Source: Onchocerca volvulus (Eukaryota > Nematoda > Chromadorea > Rhabditida > Onchocercidae). Taken from it: a stretch of 64,000 nt of DNA. The position numbers and the translations under genes are program-made. Positions within the stretch are counted from its first letter, which is position 1; every line of letters begins with the position of its first letter. Positions 54,747 to 64,000 of the stretch are shown here, in pieces. The notes under the pieces are model-generated. The model was not told the origin of the DNA and did no database searches. It saw only the letters and a list, made by a program, of their open reading frames with translations. The stretch is from positions 9,885,560 to 9,949,559 of the forward strand of contig HG738140.1 of the NCBI GenBank assembly GCA_000499405.2. Direction: 5' to 3'.

Positions 54747-55269
54747 TTAGATCTAACAATGTAAATGAAAAACAAATTATTGTAATCGAAAACGAAAAGG
54801 AAAAAGGAACTGTTGCAGAGCAAATAATTAAGACTGGACAATAATCGCAAGAGCGGGATCAGGATCAACAACAAAAACTTTTTACTGACAACGAGAATAA
54901 TATGTCACAAGTCAGCACAGCTCTCAAATAAAAGCATTAATGAATGATAAATCATTCGGGAAGAAAGTTAAGACACATCATCGAATCATCAGAAGTTTGC
55001 TGTCAACACAAAAAAAATCTTAAGCGAATATCCTGGACAAATGCTATCACTTTCATTCATAAAAAATTTAATTTACAGTATCTAAATATCTCATACATTT
55101 AAGCATTCTTAATTACATTTTTATATATATCACCATATATTCATTAAATAAACAGTAAAAATAAATGACATCAGTATTTATTATCACATCTTAATATCCC
55201 TGTAAATCAAGTGAGTGCATATATATGCATCCAATAAAAACATGTGAACTGTTGAATACATATTCTCTA

Positions 55270-58200
55270 TTAAAAATCCACTCTTTCGCCATATTTGTAT
55301 TCATTTTCCTGAAATTTTATCCATTAGAATAAAGCAAAAAGGAAGGTTTTAAAAGCAGAAAAGCTTATTTAGAATTTAAAAATATTCTAAAAAAAAAAAA
55401 ATTTGGAAAAAGAGGTACCAGCGACATAAAAGAATATGTAACCATCTCTGGTACATTCAGAAATAATTTCTGCTTCCGTCTTTTCTTCAACGTGACTATC
55501 ATTGAAATGCATCCAGAGATTTCTGTTTAGATTTCTCACATCGCATACATAATGTCCTGCATGTTCAACGCATCAGTATGTTTAATTTCTGTTCCATTTT
55601 CCAAATGAGGTTTAACTGACAACCAATTTTTCAAATGAGGTTTAAATAAGTTTTCAGAATTAAGTGGGAACCTATGGCAAACAAATTTTTGTGTTTAAAA
55701 ATGTCTTGCAGACTTTTCTTTCTTTGTTTTATAGACTTTTCTTCATCATTCGCAATGCTAACTAACTGTCCATAATTATCAAGTGAATACTGACCATTAT
55801 TTGGACTAATTCCTTTATGACTGATAATCGCTGCAAGATGATAATCAGATATCGCACCGTTCTAAAAAATAAAATATATAAGACGTCTCTTAGAAAGAAA
55901 TATACTGAGCAACAGATCATACGAACAGAAATCGACAAGCTTTCTTCAAAAAATAATTGAAATAGGAAAAAAATTGGTCGGATTTGAAGAGTAAAAAAAT
56001 TCCATGAGAATGATTAATAGTATCAGTATTCAAACAATAGTAAACATACCGAGATAATATCAAACACTGGTTTGTAATGAAAATTTTCATTAATGAGAAA
56101 AATAGCATTTTTACCATTGTCACTATATTTTTGAATCGGCAATTCTGCAGTAACAGAAGAAACAAATTAAGAAGTTCTAAAAACAGTTCAATTCTTTGGA
56201 ATCTCAAACAAAACTACAATATGAACTGATTTTGACAATAGCAAATATAATTTTAACTAAATCAAGAGAAGATAAAGAAAATATGTCATTAAATAAAAAT
56301 ATTTAGTAGAATTTACATTTTAATAAGCTTTCATGAGAAGAGAAAAGGAAAAGGAAAAAGAAAGAAAAACTTACTGCGACATTTGCCATTCTTTCCAACC
56401 ATATATAGCGGTCTATATCGAAGCCATTTATCATTCAAAAATGTCCAAATTTCAGCATCTAACAAAGCGGCAAGAGCAAGAAGTTCGATTTCTGTTGCCC
56501 ATTCGCCATCATTTGTCATTTTTTTGACATGTTCTTTCCATTCAGCTAGCGAAAAGTGGCTTACTTCGCGAAGTTGATTACTATACTTTTTTTCAAATTT
56601 CACTACCTTGAAAAGGAAATGATTAGATCGTTTATGATTAATATACGAGCATTATTTAAGTGGAAAACAAACTTAATTACACTTTTTCTAACGATTAAAT
56701 GCTCCTCTTCACTTCCTGATAAATAAAGCGCTATCGAGCGAAAGAGACAGTTTCCATCTGCTACAATAGGAGCAGTATCTGAAGGTACACTTTTCCAGAA
56801 AAGCGGCTTCGGCTCTTGTCTGTAAAATATTTTTTAAATTAATCACCATATTCATCCACTTTTCGAAAGTATAATCAATAATCTTTCGAAAGTTGTAATA
56901 AACTCATTTTTTGCTTCAAAAATCTTGAAAAAAAAAGGTACCGAACTGTTGAAGAATGGCAGCGAATATTCAATTCGGCACAACTGCGTTCACAAAAATC
57001 AGGTTGCGGTAAACAAAATAATGTCAAATAGTTCAGTTTCTGAAAAAGTTGAAAAATCAAAGTCGGAAAGGGAAAAAAATTACGTAACTTGGAAATGATT
57101 TCTATTAAAACTTGCAGATAAATCCTACCAAAAATAGTGCAAATTGATAATTTTAATAAAGAAGAACAACCTCTCATAAATCACGTTTTCAAACAGAAAA
57201 ACAAATGTTGGATTAAACAAAAGTTATGAAAAAAAGAGATTAAAAAAAAAAAAAAAAAAACCTCCTCCGTATCGGAATCATATACAACAACTGTGGATTT
57301 TGTGGACTGTATTATTTTTTTCGGAAACTTTCTATCATCGCAATCGTTAATTTCTTGAATTGTTTTTGATGCATTTTTCTGAATGGGTCATCTAATAACT
57401 TCTCTTATCCAAAAAAACTTTGTTGTAAGTTTTCTACTGTCTTCATCACTCTTGTCCAGAACTTTGCTAAGAGGTTATTAATCTCTTACGATCAATAAAA
57501 AATCTTACATCAGAAAATTTCTGCATTTTTCAAAATTCTGTTGTAAATCTTAATGCAAAGTAATTTCAGTTTTCTTAATAAAGAATGTCTGAATTAATAG
57601 AACCAAAAATTCAAATGCATCAGAGACTTACATTTTCTGAATTACTGAAACTGCTTGAAGGCAAATTGTTCGGAGGAGTTTCCAAAACAAAAGATACTTG
57701 GTCATCGCTAATATCACTATTAATAGGAGGAGAGATGTTAAAACAGTTTTTAAGCTTAGCATGTTCTCTGCTATAAGAAATTAAACGAATGCACATTGAA
57801 AGTTTCACTGGATCTTTCAGTTTCCTTTGTTTTCTTCTTGATGTTGACTGCTTGAAATCATAACGCTTCAGAAATATGATCAAGCACCGAAAATGTGATA
57901 CCTTTTGACATGCTTTAATAAGCAAAAAGATACAATATATTGGAAAATTGTGTATCTCAAAGAAAATAACCATTTAAACTTCAGCATTTGGAAATTAATG
58001 AACTTTCAGATAAAAGCTTTAATCTTATAAATCAGTTACAACAATTTGTGTTTAATGATGGAAAGTCTGAATTGCTTTACAATCACACATTTTGAAAAAC
58101 GATTTTGCGCCAAATTAAAGCAGATTTCCACAGTAAGACTCTAAATTATAGGACTGTGTCTCGCAGCATTCAATATTGATAAAAAGTTTAAATTATATGG

Positions 58201-61200
58201 ATAATACTTCGAAAGAGTTCGAAACTGATGACTCATAGTGGCGTATTTTTCATTGCATCGAGGACAAATATGTTCAACTACTTCATTTTTCAAATAATTG
58301 CCTAGCAACATTTGCAGTGAAAGTGAGTCATTGTTCCTGCAAAGTTTAATATTACTATGATCAACTTTTATTAAACCACAAACATTTCTGAAAGATTTTC
58401 CATATTCTATGAAAAATCAGGAATTTATAAAAAGAAATTGAAAAGTAGACAGACTTCCATTTGCAACTTACAAATTATGCACGATTTGTATCGGTAGAAA
58501 TACTCCTTTTTCATACATTATTTGTTTGCTACTACATCTGCAAAAATTATGGCATTATATATTATAATCAGTTTCTCTTAATTAAATCCACTTGGAGAGA
58601 GAACGATGAAACATTTAATGGCTATTAAATCTACTATATAAACTTAGAATTTAAAAAAGCTTTCATAAACTGCTCTCTAATTCGCTGCGAATGTCAACTT
58701 TTAAAGTTCAGAACATCAAATAAATCTCCTAAATTAAAACTTAGTATTTCAAATTACATTGTCACGATCAGAATCAGTGAATAAGTCAGTGAAGTCAAAA
58801 GAGAATCAAAATCAGAAAAAGTTATAATCTCAAAAAAAAAAAAAGCTTTGCTCTGACTCTAATATGCAAAATATCAATATGCATCACTTTTATAACTGAA
58901 AAATTGTCTATTTGCATTCCAAGAACAAATAATTGGAAATAGAAACACTAACTTATTGCAAGTAATCTCATGTTTTAATTCGAAACCAAAAATTGACGAA
59001 AGAGATGTCACTGATCCAAACAAATGATTTCTTTCGGCACTTGTACTGTTTTCAAATGATTCAAGCTCGGAGTCAATTTTGTCCAATATAATGGTTAAAA
59101 ACTCCTGTGCATCCTGTAATCATTATTTTAAGTTCAAACATTGTTACTATCCAATACCAAGAAAGTAATCATCCCGACCTCTTTCCGTACTGGTCAAAAT
59201 TGACCCTTTCTTTTTTCTTTTTTATACCCTTTCCTTTACCTTCACTCTTTCCCTTTCCCTTTACCTTACCTTCCTGTTTTTACCTTTATCCTTTCCTTTA
59301 CTTTTACCCTTTCCTTTTCTTCGGCTGTTTTTCAGCTACTTTACCACAACTTAACATATGAAAAATCATAATCTGAAAATGAAAATCAAAAATCGAATAC
59401 GCTGCCTCCTGTTCAGTTATTTCAAATCGCTCGTCGTCTAGAAATTTAAAGACATTTTCTAGCAAACATCGCTTCTTTGCATTGGTTGCTTTTTGATAAT
59501 TTTTCCGAAGAGCTTTTAAAGCACTGAAAAAAATTCCTAATGTATGTCTTAGTATATACTAATATTGCCAAAATAATGAACTGCTAGGCACAAGTTCAGA
59601 TTTAGGCAAATTCTACTTCCAAAATCTTTTTTACAATAATCACATCAAAAATGCGTTTTTTCCTTCTAGCACTAAATGCACGAGACATTAAAGAACATTA
59701 CAATATCAAATGGTTTCATTTGATATAGTTTTTAGTCAATGGTTTGCATTCATTATTTTCCGCAATCCTTGACACTACGTAGCTACTTCTATTCTCATCA
59801 CGTATCAAGGAATTTTATGAAACAGATAAATAATAATCTGAAAAACAACCTTAGGATGGTACCTTGTGATGATTCTGGCACAACATTTAACAAATCTTCA
59901 AAAGCCTTAATGTGAAATAGTCCTTGTAATACAGCATTCATATAACATGAGTTTCCAAGATTCAAAAACCTGGAAATATGCGCACATTAAATGTTTTAAG
60001 CGCATATAAACATAAATACAAATAACAAAATTTATTTTTTTCTCATATAACATGAATGTACAACCTAAATGATTATCTACGCCAATCGCTTGTTTTCCTG
60101 TACAAGTACTGCTAAAACTTAATATTTGATAATAATCGGACGTTAACAACTCAAATACAAAACTCAATGTTCTACTTCAAGTTCGAAAGAATCCTCATCT
60201 ATGTTCTAGATTAAATTCTTTTGTAATAACCCACTCGTTTCTTTATTCAGAAAGCGGTATAAAGATTTTATTTCTGCTTTTATTTTGATTATTCTGCTAT
60301 GAAAATCAACCAATACCAATATGATTACATAAGTGTTTCAGTCATTACCCTTGTGATGAAACTGCATCTATTCCTGTCAATAACCGTTCAAAACTCGTAG
60401 AGAGATCAGGTGAAGATTGTTTATTATGGATGCATAAAAAATCGTCGTTCACATCAATTTTCTTTTTTGGATTGTTGTTTTTTGGAATTATACTATTTAT
60501 TTCTAATATTCTGTCGTCTGCTTTCAAAAGCTCATCAGGATGCTGCTCGGAAAGAGGACGTAGCAAAATACTATCGACTTCCTTCTGAGATTCATGAGTA
60601 AGTTTTTTACTGGGAGAAAACAGCGAAATGTAAGTAGAAGTGACTAGTTTTCTCTTCTGATTCCTGTTTTTCACACGTTGCGAGATAGTCTTCTCGTTAT
60701 TTTTTGATTTCAAATTACTGCAAAACTATTTATAAAATTTATGATGTGATATTTATTAATGATCATTCATGATCTGCCTTACGCATAATCGCGAGATCAA
60801 AACAAAAGTTAAAAAAAAAGTTTCTCCATTACATTTCAAAATAAAAAAATTGAAAGCAATAGTAGTAATGAAGATTATTTTGCGATTTTACAAATATTAT
60901 ATTATGAAAATTAGAAAACTGCTTTCTTTTTTCGATTTATTTGTAAAGAATGTCAATGTATTTCAAAAAGTATGATCTTAGAACAAGTAATATGTGAATC
61001 TAATCTTGAATTTCTATGAACAATTTGCCACTGACAACACATATGGAAAAGTATACCTGGCATCATAAGCTTGATGTGTCACACTTATTTGCCGGAATGT
61101 TGGCAACTGCTTGACTAATGTCCGCTTTTCAATTGCTGATTTCCGCTGAACTGTCAATTTCGTGTCACCAAAAAATGGGAAAAGATGAATTAAAAATTTG

Positions 61201-62139
61201 TTAGAAATAAAATACAATAACAATTTACCAATATCTAAAGCAATTTTTTTTATTTGCAAAGAATTCCGAATAATTTCAAAAGAACTAAAAATTTATCTAA
61301 TTTCAGGTAAATAAATACATGATAATTGTCATTACAAGCTGTTGATCGATCACTGACCATACTCTTATAATGAAAACATTTTTCGATTTTTCAAAAACAA
61401 CCTGTGGATTTCTGTTGGAGATAACGAAAAGCGTAATAAATCGCATGGCAATCTTTGGATCTTTCAGGTTTTATCAACACATGCTCATTGCAGTCAATGC
61501 CCGATTTGAGTCTGCAAATCCGAAATACCAAACTACTGCAATCTTCCGCTCGTTCTAGACCAGTTATTTCTATGCATTCCTGAATTCGTGCTTAATTTTT
61601 AACATAATGAGATTGAATCTTCTCAAAAATTAGCAACTGAACTTTCGAACTATTAAATTATCAATAGCTAGCGACTGCTTCAGAAAGTCTCCAATATTAG
61701 TGGCAGCATTATGAGCTTATCATTTCTTCTGCATAACGACACACCTGAATTCTATCATGTGTCACTTTATTGCAATGTTCAACTGTCAAACATGTAAATG
61801 AACCCTGAATGGAAAAATGCAGAAGCTGAAACATTGAAACATCATCATAAGTTGAACAAGAGTAAAAAGAAAAGCAACCCTTTCCAAACGTCTTTCTCCG
61901 TCTTCCAAATAAAATATCCGCAACATACTCGCTTCGCCATCGTTACATAGCTCAACAAAGCCCTGATGCAAATTGTCCGTCAGCAGCATTTCATCTTTCC
62001 CCACATTTATCTTGAAATAAGTTACATTGTCAATACTTTTCATATTCTCCGGTTGAAATAAGAACTTTTTAATTTCATTTAAAAAGAAATGAAATTTATC
62101 TGTTACCGATACTGGCCATTTTGTGAGATATAAAACCAT
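55270..62139 (-). CDS. USP/OTU dual-domain deubiquitinase (DUO type)
   Basis: Nineteen exons: 62163(ATG 62139)-61879, 61579-61402, 61150-61057, 60717-60349, 59969-59863, 59671-59644, 59523-59406, 59113-58953, 58537-58472, 58336-58233, 57912-57632, 57378-57262, 57039-56942, 56819-56681, 56606-56375, 56144-56050, 55861-55795, 55556-55426, 55308-55270; about 894 residues. A USP37-like N-terminal domain leads to the USP Cys box (FLNLGNSCYMNAVLQ, Cys about 309), EDAQEF, zinc finger pairs (TCNKCSSK, CPRCNEK) and LIIFLKRYDF. An OTU domain follows: VADGNCLFRSIALYLSGS (Asp 682, Cys 685) to NENFHYKPV (His about 807). The USP His box then closes the fold: SPNNGHYVCDV (His about 840) and HFNDSHV (Asp about 858). 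Both catalytic sets look intact. C. elegans duo genes share this architecture. Uncertain: the 5' end (a phase-compatible upstream exon at 62943-63014 exists), the weak GC donor after 59406, and the last junction (alternative donor at 55419 ends in a nearby TGA). Confidence 0.88.
59203..59322. repeat. Imperfect polypyrimidine repeat (CCCTTTCCTTTA-like)
   Basis: About 120 bases almost free of G, built from irregular copies of CCTTTCC and TTTACC. It lies in the deubiquitinase intron 59114-59405 and would be polypurine in the transcript. Confidence 0.85.
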
Positions 62140-64000
62140 ACGACTTGTTATTGAGCCGAACCACTGCAAAATTCACCAAAATTAATACATTTGATGCAAC
62201 AAGTAATAATGCGAACAATGTCTGATATTCATAAGTTATGCATGTTAAATATCATGCCTAATAAACATTAACTCAAGTCTGGTATCAGACCTTTAAATGG
62301 CAAAGAAATTTATCCCAATATTCTCCTTTCTTCTTGTATAGCTTAGAATGGTTAAAGTTTCTGTCCCAAAACTTGCCCCATCTGCCTGCACATTTTATTA
62401 TCCCTTAGTTCCATTTAATTTCGAGGTACAATGACAACTACTATCGTTCATCAAATCTGACAAGCACGAATGATAATCGTAATAATCATTATTTCTAATA
62501 ACCTTATGAAGGCTTCGGATAATCAACCAATTGTATGAAAGCAAATCCCGAAACATTCTCCCTCCTAGCAGATCAGCATCTTCCTTTTACCTAGAATTTT
62601 CCACTATTCTATCCTTCCAGTAGACTGCTATGTTATAAGAGCGAAATTGCATCCACAGAAGTCCATCATTAGGACTGGTATCTCCCAGATCTCCCAAATT
62701 CATTGTATTTCCCAAATGAACTGCTTACATAGGCCAAGACTTGGAGCGAGAGATGAATACCGTTCCATCCATCCAATTTCCGCTTTTCTTTTTCCTTTTT
62801 TACATATTCACTCGAGTCATACATTCATGCCTTAAATTTGCATAACGACTATCCCAAACTGCACGTCATATTATAATCGTCGCATCGTTAGCATCTTTTT
62901 CGTGCATCAAATTGTCTGAGAAGATTCTTCACGTCCCGAAACTTGTCTGAAGTCACGTTCAAAGCTGTCAATTGCCTCCAACCTGGCAGGTGATACATGC
63001 AGCTCCTGAATCATCAGGTACGACTATAGTGTGACATCAGAAATACTTATTTTGTTTTCATTCTTTTTTATAATTTTATCGATTTGTTTGTAAATAGCTG
63101 TTGATCCTTTATGGAGTGTTAATGATAAACGGGCTGCTGTGTTACCACCAGCAGCTTTTCCATAGCTTTTTCATTAAAAAGTGTAAAATGAGGTAATTAG
63201 AAACACCTTAACATCTGTTCTATTCATCAAAAGATTGAATTCGATTTAATGACATATCAAATTCTTGAAAAAAAAATTCTCCTTCCAACTCTTTTTTTTT
63301 TTTGCTTGCATTAAATGTTTGAATAAGAATTGCATGTGAAACTTGAGCTGCACTGAACGCTTTATTTTGAGTGTCGTCAATGACGTCAATCAATGTTGCG
63401 ATGTAAATTTGAGCCATTTTGCTTGCCTATCATCAAATGGAATTGTTGACGTGCAGTCTGAAAAGATTCGTGAATATAAACAATTCGCAAATGAGCTGAT
63501 TTCTGATGGATTACAACGCAGAGACAACTGCATAGGGCAGTGCGTTTCCTTTATCTTTTGTTTCGTTGAATTGTTTGTTTGTAGGGTTTTGTCTCAGATG
63601 GATACCGTAGTAATCTGATTAGGTGAGGAGTGAAACAGGGAGGGAATGAAATCATTAAAAAAGCTCAGACTTATAAATATTGATCCGTTGTAATGCAATT
63701 ACTCTAGATGGTGCTGGCTTATGAAAGAATTTGAACTATAGAGTTTAAAAAGTAATCACCATAAAGAATCGTGATTTCCTTGTTAAGATTCAGGAAATGA
63801 ATCCCCGAAACTTGTCCCGAAGAATATAATAAGTTGTGAAAGCACTTATTAGTAATCCAAAATTATTGGAACCTTCTGCGTAATGAAAGACCAAAAATAA
63901 ACCTAAAAAGAGACAATACTTGAATGAAATAGTATGTAATCCATAATTTAAATCTTTTTTTAAGATTTCATTTTTATATAATTATGCTAATAGAATTCAA
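62140..64000. other. 5' flank of the deubiquitinase gene to window end
   Basis: On the minus strand TTTTGCAG ends at 62164, 24 bases before the chosen ATG, and could take a spliced leader. A possible extra first exon at 63014-62943 (24 codons, opening MIQELHVSPARLEAIDSFER) ends at a phase-0 GT that fits the next exon. At 63220-63618 partly overlapping open frames run on both strands (minus 63417-63220 from an AAAATGG start; plus to 63618, including VQSEKIREYKQFANELISDG). One may be an exon of a gene extending beyond the window; neither matches a family I recognise. Confidence 0.35.

Larger units (their letters stand above)
53741..55269. other. Spacer between asna-1 and the deubiquitinase gene
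   Basis: Contains the candidate membrane-protein frame at 54363-54746 and a 12-bp inverted repeat, both listed separately. Otherwise AT-rich with no clear gene. Confidence 0.45.

Noticed and set aside
58201..58233. Extension of the USP zinc-finger exon to GAAGTATT as donor
   Set aside because: That donor leaves a phase incompatible with the next exon. The donor after 58233 restores frame and gives the family's expected spacing between CPRC and LKRY.

Overview
The window reads as a piece of a nematode nuclear genome, most likely a filarial or related spirurid parasite. The DNA is strongly AT-rich. Genes are split by many short introns ending in TTTCAG-like acceptors. There is a cuticle collagen with its typical N-terminal domain, and a USP-plus-OTU deubiquitinase of the type named DUO in Caenorhabditis elegans. 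The assignment to nematodes is firm; the filarial label is inference. I saw no bacterial (Wolbachia-like) insert, no transposon coding sequence and no tRNA.

Eight multi-exon genes were rebuilt by hand, joining exons where splice sites, phase and family motifs agreed. Left to right: (1) 1.7-3.9 kb, minus: a secreted protein fusing a ShKT domain to a nitrobindin-type beta-barrel. (2) 7.4-11.3 kb, plus: a single doublecortin-domain protein with a long disordered tail. (3) 14.9-19.6 kb, minus: MTO1/MnmG, the mitochondrial tRNA wobble-uridine enzyme. (4, 5) 20.6-25.6 and 26.8-33.3 kb, minus: two tandem procollagen-lysine hydroxylase (PLOD) genes, each of 16 exons with matching phases. (6) 41.9-43.9 kb, plus: an alkaline ceramidase. 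(7) 48.2-50.5 kb, plus: a cuticle collagen, converging on asna-1/GET3 at 50.8-53.7 kb, minus (8). (9) 55.3-62.1 kb, minus: the USP/OTU deubiquitinase. That makes nine loci when the two PLOD copies are counted separately.

The intervening DNA, notably 33.3-41.9 and 43.9-48.2 kb, is gene-poor. It holds a candidate small secreted Cys-rich peptide gene with a duplicated exon, a few weak small ORFs, and several perfect short inverted repeats.

There is no sign of one sh​ared operon. Two themes recur: collagen and cuticle biology (two PLOD genes and one collagen) and housekeeping functions (mitochondrial tRNA modification, tail-anchored protein targeting, sphingolipid turnover, ubiquitin removal). 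The points most worth attention are the tandem PLOD pair, in which one copy keeps the hydroxylase residues but has lost glycosyltransferase residues, and the deubiquitinase, in which an apparently intact OTU domain is nested inside an apparently intact USP domain.
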